Below are positions 10,866-19,563 of a stretch of 64,000 nt of DNA, piece after piece. This DNA comes from Duganella sacchari (lineage in GTDB: Bacteria > Pseudomonadota > Gammaproteobacteria > Burkholderiales > Burkholderiaceae_D). The stretch spans positions 496,001 through 560,000 of the forward strand of contig NZ_FRCX01000004.1 in the NCBI RefSeq assembly GCF_900143065.1, written 5' to 3'. The position numbers and the translations under genes are program-made. The notes below the pieces were generated by a model. The model was not told the DNA's origin. It ran no database searches and saw only the letters and a list, made by a program, of their open reading frames with translations. How positions within the stretch are numbered: the first letter of the stretch is position 1; each line of letters starts with the position of its first letter.

Positions 10866-11801
10866 ATGGACATCAGCATCGGCAATGTCACCTTCATTCT
10901 GTTTATTCTGGCTTTAGTGTTTGTTTTCAAGACCATCAACGTGGTGCCGCAGCAGCACGCGTGGGTGGTGGAGCGGCTCGGTAAATATCACGCCACGCTG
11001 GGGCCTGGCCTCAATATCGTGATTCCGTTTGTCGACCGCATCGCCTACAAGCACGTGCTGAAGGAGATTCCGCTCGATGTGCCGCCGCAGGTCTGCATCA
11101 CCAAGGACAATACGCAGCTGCAGGTGGACGGCATCCTGTACTTCCAGATCACCGATGCCATGCGCGCCTCGTATGGCTCATCGAACTACATCGCGGCGAT
11201 TACCCAGCTGGCGCAAACCACGCTGCGTTCCGTGATCGGCCGCATGGAACTGGACAAGACGTTTGAGGAGCGTGAGCACATCAACACCGCGATTGTGAAT
11301 GCGATTGACGAATCGGCCTCGAACTGGGGCGTGAAGGTGCTGCGCTACGAGATCAAGGACCTGACGCCGCCGAAGGAAATCCTGCATGCGATGCAGGCGC
11401 AGATTACGGCCGAGCGTGAGAAACGCGCGCTGATCGCGGCGTCGGAAGGCCGCAAGCAGGAGCAGATCAACATTGCCAGCGGCGAGCGTGAAGCGCAGAT
11501 TGCGCGTTCGGAGGGTGACAAGCAGGCGGCGATCAACCGCGCACAGGGCCAGGCCGCCGCCATCGTCGCGCTGGCGGAAGCGAATGCGTCGGCGCTGCGC
11601 CAGGTGGGGGCGGCACTGCGCGAGCCTGGCGGCGACGAGGCCATGAACCTCAAGGTGGCAGAACAATACGTGAACGCCTTCGGCCAGCTTGCCAAGACCA
11701 ACAATTCGATTATCATTCCGGCCAATCTGGGCGACATGAGCGGCTTGATCGCCACGGCCATGCAGGTCGTGAAGACACAAAACAAAATCATCAAGGAGTA
11801 A
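10866..11801 (+). CDS. qmcA: SPFH-domain (stomatin/paraslipin-like) protein
   Basis: 311 residues. One N-terminal membrane helix (FILFILALVFVFKTINVVP), an SPFH/band-7 domain (QQHAWVVERLGKYHATLGPG to ~180; LRSVIGRMELDKTFEERE), then an Ala/Glu-rich coiled coil (EREKRALIAASEGRKQEQIN to ~240) that drives oligomer formation. Resembles E. coli QmcA and paraslipins. Located 21 bases after the NfeD gene with a GGAGA site; the pair is one operon with the DUF4259 gene downstream. Confidence 0.9.
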   Translation: MDISIGNVTFILFILALVFVFKTINVVPQQHAWVVERLGKYHATLGPGLNIVIPFVDRIAYKHVLKEIPLDVPPQVCITKDNTQLQVDGILYFQITDAMRASYGSSNYIAAITQLAQTTLRSVIGRMELDKTFEEREHINTAIVNAIDESASNWGVKVLRYEIKDLTPPKEILHAMQAQITAEREKRALIAASEGRKQEQINIASGEREAQIARSEGDKQAAINRAQGQAAAIVALAEANASALRQVGAALREPGGDEAMNLKVAEQYVNAFGQLAKTNNSIIIPANLGDMSGLIATAMQVVKTQNKIIKE

Positions 11802-11803
11802 TT

Positions 11804-12211
11804 ATGGGTACTTGGGCGGTAGACGCCTTCGGCAACGACTACGCGCAGGACTGGGCGGACGATTTGCACGAGACGAACAATCTGGATGCGGTCGAGGACA
11901 CGCTGAACACCGTGCTGGAGAGCGGCGACTACCTGGAAGCGCCGTTTGCCGCTGAGGCCCTGGTCGCCATCGAAGTGCTGGCGCGCCTGCAAGGCAAGGG
12001 CGGGCCGCGCACGGAAGACAGTGCTTCGCTAGACGAATGGGTAGACGCGCGCAAAGCCAAAGCCAAGCCGCGCACCGACCTGGCGCAGAAAGCAGTGCGG
12101 GCGCTGGAGCGCATCCTGTCGCCGGAAAGCGAGCTGCGTCAGCTGTGGGAAGAGAGCGAGCACTACAACGACTGGCTCGCCGCCGTCGAAGACCTCCGCG
12201 CCCGCCTCTAA
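11804..12211 (+). CDS. DUF4259-domain protein
   Basis: 135 residues, acidic, no signal peptide or membrane helix. It starts MGTWAVDAFGNDYAQDWADD, the family hallmark (the GTWG..x.fdND.A.dW opening), and ends with the helical SELRQLWEESEHYNDWLAAV segment. Function is unknown; family members are often small cytosolic proteins. ATG two bases after the stomatin gene with an AAGGAG site, so it is translated from the same message. Confidence 0.85.
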   Translation: MGTWAVDAFGNDYAQDWADDLHETNNLDAVEDTLNTVLESGDYLEAPFAAEALVAIEVLARLQGKGGPRTEDSASLDEWVDARKAKAKPRTDLAQKAVRALERILSPESELRQLWEESEHYNDWLAAVEDLRARL

Positions 12212-12282
12212 GTTCGGGGTCAGTGCCGACATTCGGACATTTCGCAATCGAAATGTCCGAATGTCGGCACTGACCCCGAACT
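12211..12282. repeat. Perfect 34-bp inverted repeat (72-bp hairpin)
   Basis: The left arm 12211-12244 and right arm 12249-12282 are exact reverse complements of 34 bases, separated by the 4-base loop CAAT. It sits between the converging DUF4259 gene and the PEP-CTERM gene and begins at the last base of the DUF4259 stop codon. It may act as a two-way transcription barrier. It lacks a T-run and is far longer than a usual terminator, which fits a REP/RAYT-like or miniature mobile palindrome. Confidence 0.9.
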
Positions 12283-12293
12283 GCGTATGGTAC

Positions 12294-12905
12294 TTACTGC
12301 TTGCGGCGGCGGGCAGTGAAGCCAACCAGGGCCAGGCCGGCCAGCAGCATGGCGTAGGTTTCCGGTTCCGGTACGGCGGTGGTCAGCGAAACGTGATCCA
12401 GCGAGGTGCCCAGGCTGTCGCTGGTGCCGATGGCCTTGAATTTCAGTGCTTCCAGGCTGCCGTTACCGATCAGGGTGTAGCTGCGGGTTTCCCAGCCGCC
12501 GGCCAGCGAGTTGTTGATCGAGGCGACGAGATTGCCGCCCCAGCTCACTTCCAGGCCTTGCGACGAAGTCGGCACGCCTGCGCGGTCCTGGAACTGGAAG
12601 CTCAGCGTGTAGGTTTTGCCCAGCACGGTGCTGACCGACTGGCTCATCCAGCTGTTGGCGGTGGTGTCCAGTTCGACGAAGTTCACGCCGTTCGATGCGG
12701 TGCCGGCAACGTTGTTGCGCAGTTCGATGCCGTAGGCGCCGCCGGTCCAGCCGGTCAGGTTGCTGTAGATGTTCCAGGTGCCTGCCGCTTGCGCATTCTG
12801 CTCAAAGCTGCCGTTGGTCAGCAGTTCTACCGGCGCGGCGTGGGCGACGCCACCCGCCAGCAGGGCGGCGACAGCGAAAGATTTGATCAGTTTGGTGGCG
12901 TTCAT
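12294..12905 (-). CDS. PEP-CTERM sorted, DUF642-like secreted protein
   Basis: 203 residues: signal peptide (KSFAVAALLAGGVAHA), a jelly-roll domain opening with LLTNGSFEQNAQAAGTW and WTGGAYGIELRNNV, as in DUF642/choice-of-anchor proteins, and a C-terminal sorting tag VPEPETYAMLLAGLALVGF followed by ARRRKQ. The VPEP motif, hydrophobic helix and basic tail mark it for exosortase (EpsH/XrtA-type) processing and export across the cell envelope. Likely carbohydrate- or exopolysaccharide-associated, by analogy. Exosortase is not in this window. Confidence 0.88.
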   Translation of the reverse strand: MNATKLIKSFAVAALLAGGVAHAAPVELLTNGSFEQNAQAAGTWNIYSNLTGWTGGAYGIELRNNVAGTASNGVNFVELDTTANSWMSQSVSTVLGKTYTLSFQFQDRAGVPTSSQGLEVSWGGNLVASINNSLAGGWETRSYTLIGNGSLEALKFKAIGTSDSLGTSLDHVSLTTAVPEPETYAMLLAGLALVGFTARRRKQ

Positions 12906-13031
12906 GGCAAGATTCCCGTTAATTGATTATTGGTAATTTTAATTTCTCAAAAGACATGCAAATCTTATCTCGACCAGGCTGCTTACGGCCAGAGACATTT
13001 GTCACTTTCTGATGTGTTGTACCATTCGGGT

Positions 13032-13868
13032 ATGAACCTGAACCAGCAAATCGATCATCTCCAGACCTTTCTGCACCAGCACCAGCGCGTGCTGGTACTG
13101 ACCGGCGCCGGCCTGAGTACGGCGTCCGGCATTCCCGATTACCGTGACAAGGACGGCGTGCGGCGCGGCCGTAACCCGATCCAGGGACCGGATTTCCGCA
13201 AGTCCGAGGCGGTGCGGCGCCGTTACTGGGCGCGCAGCATGGCCGGCTATCCGACGCTGGCGGGCGCTGCGCCGAATGTGGCGCACCATGCGCTGGCGGC
13301 GCTCGAGCAGGCGGGCCGCATCCACAGCGTCATCACGCAAAACGTCGACGGCCTGCATCAGCGCGCCGGCAGCCACAAGCTGATTGAGCTGCATGGGAAT
13401 ATCCATGGCGTGGTGTGTCTGGATTGCCGCACCGTCCATCCGCGCGCCGAGATCCAGCACTGGCTGGCGCAGGCGAACCCGGAACTGGTGCCGACCGGCC
13501 CGGCTGGCGAGGTAGTGCCGGAAGCGCGTCCCGACGGCGATGCGGAAGTGGAGCTTGATGAATTCCAGGATTTCCAGCTGCCTTACTGCGCAGCCTGCGG
13601 CGGCACCCTGCAGCCGGACGTGATCTTCTTTGGCGATAACATCCCGCCGCAGCGCACGGCGGCAGCGTTGCAATGGGCCGAGGAGGCCGATGCGGTGCTG
13701 GTGGTCGGTTCCTCGCTCATGGTGTTTTCCGGCTACCGCTTTGCCAAACTGGCGGCGCAGGCAAACAAGCCGATCGCGGCCATCAACCTGGGCAAAACCC
13801 GGGCGGATGACCTGATCGGCTTGAAGGTTGAGGCTGCGGCAGTGGATGTGTTGCCGTTGCTCCTGTAG
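13032..13868 (+). CDS. Sir2-family NAD-dependent protein deacylase
   Basis: 278 residues from ATG 13032; the longer frame from 12930 is rejected because the family starts shortly before the NAD-binding GAG motif. Motifs: VLVLTGAGLSTASGIPDYRD (NAD pocket), SVITQNVDGLHQRAGS with the catalytic His following at ELHGN, two CxxC zinc pairs (CLDC, CAAC), and PDVIFFGDNIP. It removes acyl groups from lysines using NAD+ and releases nicotinamide. The long insert between the zinc pairs resembles class II (SIRT4-like) bacterial sirtuins. Its stop abuts the converging FlgO-like gene. Confidence 0.93.
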   Translation: MNLNQQIDHLQTFLHQHQRVLVLTGAGLSTASGIPDYRDKDGVRRGRNPIQGPDFRKSEAVRRRYWARSMAGYPTLAGAAPNVAHHALAALEQAGRIHSVITQNVDGLHQRAGSHKLIELHGNIHGVVCLDCRTVHPRAEIQHWLAQANPELVPTGPAGEVVPEARPDGDAEVELDEFQDFQLPYCAACGGTLQPDVIFFGDNIPPQRTAAALQWAEEADAVLVVGSSLMVFSGYRFAKLAAQANKPIAAINLGKTRADDLIGLKVEAAAVDVLPLLL

Positions 13869-14420
13869 TTAATTCCGTTGCAGCATGGAGCGGATGATGG
13901 CTTCCTTGGCCAGCACGTAGTCATGGCCAGCCAGCACGAAGTTGGTGTTGGGCTGGATCACCTTGATGTTGATGAATACCATGTCGCTGGTCTCCGCGTA
14001 TGAGCCCACCACGATTGCTTGCGCATTATGGCTGTTGGCCACTTCGCCGATCTCACGGGTCAGCATCAGCTCGCCCTGGTTGCGTTTCAGGTAGACGCTG
14101 TTGCGCAGCTTCATCTCCAGCATGGCCAGGCCGCCTTGCGCCATGCGCGTGGAAATCTGTTCGGATACCAGGCGCCCCAGCGTGGTGGTCTGTTCAAGCG
14201 CGTCGATATTGACCACGGTGGCGACGATCAGCGGCTTGTCGGCCACCAGCTTGCCGCTCAGCTGCTGCAGTAGCGCGTCGGCGGCCTTGTAGTTGGCGTT
14301 GATGAACTGGTTGGACGAAATGGTCGAGTAGTTGCCTTCTTCCTGTTTCGGATTCGAGGAACAGGCAGCCAGCAGCAGCGGCGTGGCCAGCACGGCGGTG
14401 CGCAATACGGTCTTCAGCAT
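13869..14420 (-). CDS. FlgO-family outer-membrane lipoprotein
   Basis: 183 residues with a lipoprotein signal (TPLLLAACSS, lipobox Cys ~20). The FlgO domain covers the rest: ANYKAADALLQQL, VATVVNIDALEQTTTLGRLV and QAIVVGSYAETSDMVFINIK. In Vibrio, FlgO is needed for motility and flagellar integrity, but no flagellar gene lies nearby here, so a general envelope role is equally possible. Its ATG overlaps the stop of the upstream lipoprotein gene by one base, so the two form an operon. Confidence 0.82.
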   Translation of the reverse strand: MLKTVLRTAVLATPLLLAACSSNPKQEEGNYSTISSNQFINANYKAADALLQQLSGKLVADKPLIVATVVNIDALEQTTTLGRLVSEQISTRMAQGGLAMLEMKLRNSVYLKRNQGELMLTREIGEVANSHNAQAIVVGSYAETSDMVFINIKVIQPNTNFVLAGHDYVLAKEAIIRSMLQRN

Positions 14421-15112
14421 TACAGGTCTCCGCGTACCTGGAAGGTACGGGTCAGTTTAGGTTCTTCGGGCTGGGGATCGACGATGCCGTACAGGAAGCG
14501 GTCGCTGTCGGCCACATAATAGGCCGAGGTGTTGCGTGCCAGATAGCGGTACTGGTCGGACACCGAGACGGTAATGATGATTTCGGTTTTAGGTGTGTCG
14601 CCTGGCGCGAACTGGGCGTTGATCCAGTTATGGCCATCCACTGCACCAGCTCCGGCAGCCACATTGAACAGCACTGGCGCTTCCACTGCGCTGAGCAGCC
14701 AGACGCCGGCGCCGATCGCCGCCAGTTCGCCGTGGTAGCGGTATTGCGGACGGTTGACTGCAAACGTGACTGCCTGCACATCCATGTCGACCTTGAGCGA
14801 GCCGGCCGGCGTCCGCGAGACCACATAGCCATCATTGACCAGCGAGGTGGTCAGCTGAGCCGCCAGCGCGCGCTGGAATGGGTTGGGATCCTTGGCTTCA
14901 TTGATGTAGACCGGGCGCGGCGGGCTCTTCTTGAGCTCGGCCGCCACGCGTTTCTCGATATTGTCGGCAATGACGCCCCAGTGATACGCCGCCTGCAGCT
15001 TGGCTTGCTTGGTAGTGGGGAAATTGGCGGCCAGCGGCGTCGGCGTATAGCGCGCCGCACATCCTGCCAGCAGGATGCCGGCTGCCAGAGCTATTGCAGT
15101 TTTCAGCGCCAT
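14420..15112 (-). CDS. Lipoprotein of unknown function, partner of FlgO-like protein
   Basis: 230 residues from the ATG at 15112, chosen because it directly precedes a lipoprotein signal (ALAAGILLAGCAARYTPTP, Cys ~17); the longer frame to 15199 has no signal. The body has a repeated beta-rich look with ALAAQLTTSLVNDGYVVSRT, as in outer-membrane proteins that polymerise or anchor surface structures, and a small Gly/Ala-rich hydrophobic stretch (AAIGAGVWLLSAVEAP). No family is recognised with certainty. Co-transcribed with the FlgO-like gene. Confidence 0.7.
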   Translation of the reverse strand: MALKTAIALAAGILLAGCAARYTPTPLAANFPTTKQAKLQAAYHWGVIADNIEKRVAAELKKSPPRPVYINEAKDPNPFQRALAAQLTTSLVNDGYVVSRTPAGSLKVDMDVQAVTFAVNRPQYRYHGELAAIGAGVWLLSAVEAPVLFNVAAGAGAVDGHNWINAQFAPGDTPKTEIIITVSVSDQYRYLARNTSAYYVADSDRFLYGIVDPQPEEPKLTRTFQVRGDL

Positions 15113-15231
15113 AATTGCCTCGTCGTCAAAAGTACACTGTCCAGATCGCGGCCACACGCAAGCCACGAATGTAAAATCGTTGTTCTCCCAGTTTAGCATG
15201 GATGTTTCTAATTAGAAATTCTCCACCCAAT

Positions 15232-15258
15232 AAAAAACCCGGTGCAAGACCGGGTTTT
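15232..15258 (-). terminator. Rho-independent terminator of smpB
   Basis: On the minus strand the 9-base arms AAAACCCGG (15250-15258 side) and CCGGGTTTT (15234-15242 side), loop of seven, are followed by a run of six T. It lies 20 bases past the smpB stop. Confidence 0.85.
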
Positions 15259-15278
15259 GTACAGGGCGCGCAACAGTT

Positions 15279-15728
15279 TTAGCGGCGGTGGGTTTTCATG
15301 GCTTGCGCCACTTCGCGCTTGCCGTCGCGATCTTTCTCGGTAGCACGTTTGTCGTGCATCTTTTTGCCCTTGGCCAGGCCGATTTCACATTTCACGCGGC
15401 CGCCCTTGAAATGCAGGTTGAGCGGGACCAGCGTATAGCCGGCGCGCGTGACTTTACCGATCAGCTTGTCGATTTGCTCGCGGTGCAGCAGCAGTTTGCG
15501 GGTGCGCACCATGTCCGGCGTGATGTGCGTGGAGGCGGTCGGCAGGGCGCTGATGTGGGCGCCAAACAGGAACAGCTCGTCGCCCTTGATGGTGACGTAG
15601 GCTTCCTTGATCTGGACCTTGTTATCGCGGATGGCCTTGACTTCCCAGCCTTCCAGCACGATGCCCGCTTCAAAGCGGTCTTCAATGAAATAGTCAAAAA
15701 AGGCTTTTTTGTTATCAGCTATGGTCAT
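15279..15728 (-). CDS. smpB: SsrA-binding protein
   Basis: 149 residues. SmpB binds tmRNA and brings it to stalled ribosomes for trans-translation. The OB-fold core shows [20 protein letters not shown] at the start, [20 protein letters not shown], and [18 protein letters not shown]; the C-terminal basic tail [17 protein letters not shown] is the part that enters the mRNA channel. Divergent from ratA-ratB, an arrangement conserved in many proteobacteria. The tmRNA gene itself was not seen in the window. Confidence 0.97.
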   Translation of the reverse strand: MTIADNKKAFFDYFIEDRFEAGIVLEGWEVKAIRDNKVQIKEAYVTIKGDELFLFGAHISALPTASTHITPDMVRTRKLLLHREQIDKLIGKVTRAGYTLVPLNLHFKGGRVKCEIGLAKGKKMHDKRATEKDRDGKREVAQAMKTHRR

Positions 15729-15803
15729 GTGTTCGTATCGGTTAAACTACTGCTGCGCGCGCAAAAGCGCGAATAATTCAACATCATAGCAAATGGTTAG
15801 ACA

Positions 15804-16238
15804 ATGGCAGTAGTGCACAAATCAGTTTTACTCGGTTACAGCGCCCAACAAATGTTCGATCTGGTCGCTGCGATCGAGGATTATCCGAAATTTCTGCCAT
15901 GGTGCGGTGGTGTGGAGATCAAGGAGCGCAGCGAGGATACCGTGGTGGCCAGCGTTGGCATCAATTACCACGGCGTCAAGCAGAGCTTTACTACCTCCAA
16001 CCAGAATACCGTGCCGACCGAGATCAAGATGAAGCTGGTGGACGGTCCTTTCAAGTGTCTGGACGGCGTGTGGACCTTCAAGGCCTTGCGCGAGGATGCG
16101 TGCAAGATCGACCTGGACCTGCATTACGAGTTTTCCAGCGCCTTGCTGGCCAAGCTGGTGGGACCGGTGTTTGGCATGATCGCCAACAGTATGGTGGACT
16201 CCTTCTGCAAACGGGCGGAAACGGTCTATGGCAACTGA
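15804..16238 (+). CDS. ratA: RatA-type START/COQ10-like protein
   Basis: 144 residues of the SRPBCC (START) fold. Opening MAVVHKSVLLGYSAQQMFDL and LPWCGGVEIKERS are typical of RatA/YfjG and COQ10-like lipid carriers. E. coli RatA was reported to block 70S assembly, while related proteins bind ubiquinone; which role applies here is open. Overlaps ratB by 11 bases and is divergent to smpB. Confidence 0.9.
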   Translation: MAVVHKSVLLGYSAQQMFDLVAAIEDYPKFLPWCGGVEIKERSEDTVVASVGINYHGVKQSFTTSNQNTVPTEIKMKLVDGPFKCLDGVWTFKALREDACKIDLDLHYEFSSALLAKLVGPVFGMIANSMVDSFCKRAETVYGN

Positions 16239-16527
16239 GGCCTTTACGATACAGGTGTGCTACGCCAGCGACGCGCTGCAGTTCCTGCGCGACTTGCAGG
16301 TACCGGCCGGCACCACGATCGAACAAGCCATCGCCCTGAGCGGCGTGCAGCAGGAGGTGCCGGGCCTGAACCTGAGCGAATTACAGGTCGGCATCTACGC
16401 CAAGAAGAAAACGCTGGACACCGTGGTGCGGGAACACGACCGCATCGAACTCTATCGCCCGCTGATCGCCGACCCCAAAAACGCCCGCCGCCGGCGTAAA
16501 TCTGCACCGGTGGAGCCGGCCGCCTGA
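16228..16527 (+). CDS. ratB: RnfH/RatB-family ubiquitin-like protein
   Basis: 99 residues with a beta-grasp fold: EAFTIQVCYASDALQFLRDL, the IEQAIALSG helix and the YAKKKTLDTVVREHDRIELY end that matches RnfH. RatB is the genomic partner of ratA. Its function is unsettled. It starts inside ratA (11-base overlap) and converges with the lipase-like gene 11 bases on. Confidence 0.92.
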   Translation: MATEAFTIQVCYASDALQFLRDLQVPAGTTIEQAIALSGVQQEVPGLNLSELQVGIYAKKKTLDTVVREHDRIELYRPLIADPKNARRRRKSAPVEPAA

Positions 16528-16538
16528 GCACTGCCGCC

Positions 16539-17735
16539 TTAACGTAAATGCTGCAGTAGAAACGCGCGCGTGGCGGGCTGGCGAAAGAATTCTGTGTGCC
16601 ACACTTCGTTTTGCTTTTGTTCCGCAGTGCCAAAGCTGAGTAGGTGGGCGTCGTCGGGCGTGGCCTGCGGCAGCAGCACGTTGGCGTAGGGGACGATCAG
16701 GTCGCTGGCGCTGTCCATGAGGGTGTGACTGAGCAGGGCGCCCGTGCGTTCCAGTGCTGAGTGGCCGTAGTCGAAGTTGGCGCGTGCATAGTAGCTGCTG
16801 GCGCTGGTAAGCAGCGTGGCGCCGTGGTCGAGTTTGCCGATGAGTTCGGAGCCGCTGGCCAGCGCCTGTATGCTGGGACGGCCGAAACCCAGCGACAGCA
16901 CCATGCGCGCCAGACCGATCACCACATCCAGCGCCATGCCGCTGCTGAAGGACGCCAGCAAAGCCGCCGCATTCAGAAACTGTTGAATTTCATCGGGCGA
17001 CGCCAGCGGCGAACCTTGATTGGCCGCCGCCACGAACATCACGGTACCGATTTTGCCGAAGCGTCCGCTACGCGCCTGGACGATGTCGGGCATGGCTTGC
17101 GTCAGCAGTGATCGGACCACCAGACCACCACGGCTATGGCACAGGATGTCGACCTCCCACGCCACGTCCTGCGGCAGCAGCGACAGCAAATCCAGGGCGT
17201 TGCGTTGCGGCGTCTTGGCGATGGTCCAATGGTCGTAGCCGAACACGCGGCCTTCGTAGCGCTCCAGCAGCGGCTGCAGATCGACGTCCGCAAACGCACC
17301 TTCGATAGAGCTGAACACGCCGTGTACCAGCAGCAGTACCTTGTGCCCGCGCGACGCGGCCAGTTCCTCCGGCGTGGCGGCGACGCCGTAACCATGGCGC
17401 AGTGACAGCAAACGCTCTGGCTTGTTGTGCTCCTCGATCTTTTCGATCATCGACTGGGTCATGTGCTCGCCGGTCCGCAGCGTGGCCTGGACGATCCAGT
17501 CCCAGCCTTGCGGCGCCAGCGTGGCCGGGCCGGCCGCCGGAAACACAAACTGTACACAGCCATTATCCTTGTGGCGGACGATGTGCAGCTCGCCATCGGC
17601 AATGTGCGCGACGGGCAGCGGTGGCGTGCCGATCAGCGGCTCCAGGCCTGGCGGCGCCGACAGCAAGGCGTGATCCGCTAGCGCATCATCCATGGCACGG
17701 TGGAGTTCGGCTTGCTTGGCGGGCGTCAGATTCAT
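16539..17735 (-). CDS. Alpha/beta-hydrolase (lipase/esterase-like)
   Basis: 398 residues, no signal peptide. The alpha/beta-hydrolase core starts at ~130 with KVLLLVHGVFSSIEG (oxyanion region); the nucleophile elbow reads ILCHSRGGLVVRS (Ser ~200), with a CHSRGG rather than GHSMGG surrounding. A late DLIVPYANV and a C-terminal VWHTEFF fit the acid and His of the triad. It resembles PGAP1/triacylglycerol-lipase-like cytosolic esterases (DUF7379 group). The substrate is unknown. Converges with ratB. Confidence 0.78.
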   Translation of the reverse strand: MNLTPAKQAELHRAMDDALADHALLSAPPGLEPLIGTPPLPVAHIADGELHIVRHKDNGCVQFVFPAAGPATLAPQGWDWIVQATLRTGEHMTQSMIEKIEEHNKPERLLSLRHGYGVAATPEELAASRGHKVLLLVHGVFSSIEGAFADVDLQPLLERYEGRVFGYDHWTIAKTPQRNALDLLSLLPQDVAWEVDILCHSRGGLVVRSLLTQAMPDIVQARSGRFGKIGTVMFVAAANQGSPLASPDEIQQFLNAAALLASFSSGMALDVVIGLARMVLSLGFGRPSIQALASGSELIGKLDHGATLLTSASSYYARANFDYGHSALERTGALLSHTLMDSASDLIVPYANVLLPQATPDDAHLLSFGTAEQKQNEVWHTEFFRQPATRAFLLQHLR

Positions 17736-17865
17736 GCTGCTAGTGTACCGCTATCCCCTTGGCGGCTTGACACTGTTGCAAACCGGCTTGGCTGACCTCA
17801 TTCGCGCTTACCGCAGTGCATCAATGTGCGATACACTCGCCATTACTAGTTGCCAAGAGTCCGTG

Positions 17866-18702
17866 ATGAGACGCAACCGCTTGTTTCTGCTGGCCAGTTT
17901 GTGGTGCAGCCTGCCCTTGGCGGAGGCGGGCGGCGATTGCCCGTCCATGACCCGTGTCGGTTTCAGCGACCTGGGGTACACCTCGTATCGCGAAAACGGC
18001 CGTATCAGCGGCATTGCGGTGGACGTCGTCAATGAACTGGCGCGGCGTTCCGGCTGCAAATTCGAATTCCATTGGTATCCACGCCAGCGCCTGTTTGTCG
18101 AGCTGCAGGCCGGACGCATCGACATGGCGATGGGCGCCTTCCGCACGCCGGAACGCGATGCCTATGCGCGCCATTTGCCTTACGCCTATCTGCAATATGA
18201 TTTGATATTGCGGGATGCGTCGGGACAGAGCTACGCCAGCCTCAGTGACTTCGTCGAGCGCGGCACGGGGCGGCTCAACATCACGCGTGGCCTGGTCTAC
18301 GATTCAGCGATCGAGACGCAACTGGCGCGGCTGGCCACTGCCGGCCGCCTGGAGCTGGTGAATGACTTTGAAACGGTGTTCGGCAAACTGGAAATGGGCC
18401 GTGCCGATGGTACGGTCGCTACCGCCGCCATCTATGCCAAATACCTGCAGCATCCGCGCCTGAAAGACAGCGTGACGGTCATTCCGATTGCGGAAGCTGC
18501 GCCGCGCTTCACCGGCATTTATGTCTCGAAGAAGAACATCAGTCCCGAGGTGCGGCTGCGTTATGCAAGCGCACTCAAGACGATGGTCGCCGATCAATAT
18601 GTGGCTGGCCTGTACGGCCGTTATATAGACGAAGCCACCATCAAACGCACTTTCCGCCTGGGCGCTGCGCCATTGCAGGCAGCGCTGTCCACATCTGATT
18701 AA
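17866..18702 (+). CDS. Periplasmic solute-binding protein, family 3-like
   Basis: 278 residues from ATG 17866, chosen because a signal peptide follows at once (RNRLFLLASLWCSLPLAEAG). The body is a type II periplasmic binding fold: VGFSDLGYTSYRENGRISGI, VDVVNELARRSGCKFEFHWYP, RIDMAMGAFRTPERD, and a late repeat of Lys/Arg-rich segments. Such stand-alone proteins bind amino acids or act as sensors; no transporter permease is adjacent. Ligand unknown. Confidence 0.85.
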   Translation: MRRNRLFLLASLWCSLPLAEAGGDCPSMTRVGFSDLGYTSYRENGRISGIAVDVVNELARRSGCKFEFHWYPRQRLFVELQAGRIDMAMGAFRTPERDAYARHLPYAYLQYDLILRDASGQSYASLSDFVERGTGRLNITRGLVYDSAIETQLARLATAGRLELVNDFETVFGKLEMGRADGTVATAAIYAKYLQHPRLKDSVTVIPIAEAAPRFTGIYVSKKNISPEVRLRYASALKTMVADQYVAGLYGRYIDEATIKRTFRLGAAPLQAALSTSD

Positions 18703-18715
18703 GCAAGGAGCTTTT

Positions 18716-19543
18716 CTGACTCAGCCCGATTACAGCAGGTATGACGACGCCGCATTGCGCCAGGCGCTGCGGACGATTGATAAAGACCGTTTCCCCGAGC
18801 GCGTCGTGCAGATAGAGGAACGTCTGGCCGAGTTGGCGGCGGCGCCATCGCCATCCCCCATGTCCGCGCCAGTTGCGCCACCATCGTCATATCGCCCGGT
18901 GTTGCGCCGTGCCGGTCTGGTCATGCTGGTGCTGGGCGCTGTTGATCTGGGCCTCGCTGTCTGGCAGTTCATGCAAAGCGGCGGTACGACCTTCGGGCTG
19001 AATTACGGTGCGCTGATTAGCGCTGTGCTGCTGTTGTCCGGTGGCCTGGCGGTCAGCGAATTCCTGCGCTGGATCGGCTGGCTGGTGCTGCCGGGCGCGG
19101 TGCTGGCACTGGTGACTGTGTTTGCGCAGCCGCTTGATCTGAGCCTGGTCCAGTTACGGCAAGCCCCGGCCAACTATCTCACATCCGTGGTGCCGACGGT
19201 GCTGTCGCTGGTGGCGCTGCTGTGGTTATTGCGCGAACTCGGTAGCGCGCCGCTGATGCAGGCACGCGCTATCGAAGGCCGCAAGCTGCGCAATATACGG
19301 GTGCCGCAAGCACTGGGCGTCTTGCTGGCGCTGGGCGGCGCCACTGTCCTTGTGGTTGCATTGAACGGCGACCGTGCGCAGCACGCGCTGGCACTGGCCA
19401 GCCAGCACGGTGGCAAGCAGTTACACTACCATCTGCGCTCCATCAATGTAATCAAGAGCGATGGCCCCACGCGCGTCGCTTCGGTGGTGACCGTTTGGGA
19501 TGACAAATCGGTAGGCTACCTGCAGGTCAACTGGCAAGAGTAG
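18716..19543 (+). CDS. Membrane protein of unknown function
   Basis: 275 residues if started at CTG 18716, which sits five bases after an AAGGAG site; the next in-frame option, TTG 18755, has no such site. The frame opens with a short soluble part (SRYDDAALRQALRTIDK, a helix that recurs at the N-terminus of many related membrane proteins), then four or more hydrophobic segments (AGLVMLVLGAVDLGLAVWQF; GALISAVLLLSGGLAV; VLPGAVLALVTVFAQP; VLLALGGATVLVVAL) and a C-terminal periplasmic tail (INVIKSDGPTRVASVVTVWD). Family not recognised. It follows the binding-protein gene by 13 bases and probably shares its message. Confidence 0.7.
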   Translation: MTQPDYSRYDDAALRQALRTIDKDRFPERVVQIEERLAELAAAPSPSPMSAPVAPPSSYRPVLRRAGLVMLVLGAVDLGLAVWQFMQSGGTTFGLNYGALISAVLLLSGGLAVSEFLRWIGWLVLPGAVLALVTVFAQPLDLSLVQLRQAPANYLTSVVPTVLSLVALLWLLRELGSAPLMQARAIEGRKLRNIRVPQALGVLLALGGATVLVVALNGDRAQHALALASQHGGKQLHYHLRSINVIKSDGPTRVASVVTVWDDKSVGYLQVNWQE

Positions 19544-19563
19544 CCTTTGATGCTGCCCGCAGC

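Noticed and set aside
12930..13031. N-terminal extension of the sirtuin
   Set aside because: The extra residues have no sirtuin character and ATG 13032 gives the normal distance to the NAD motif.
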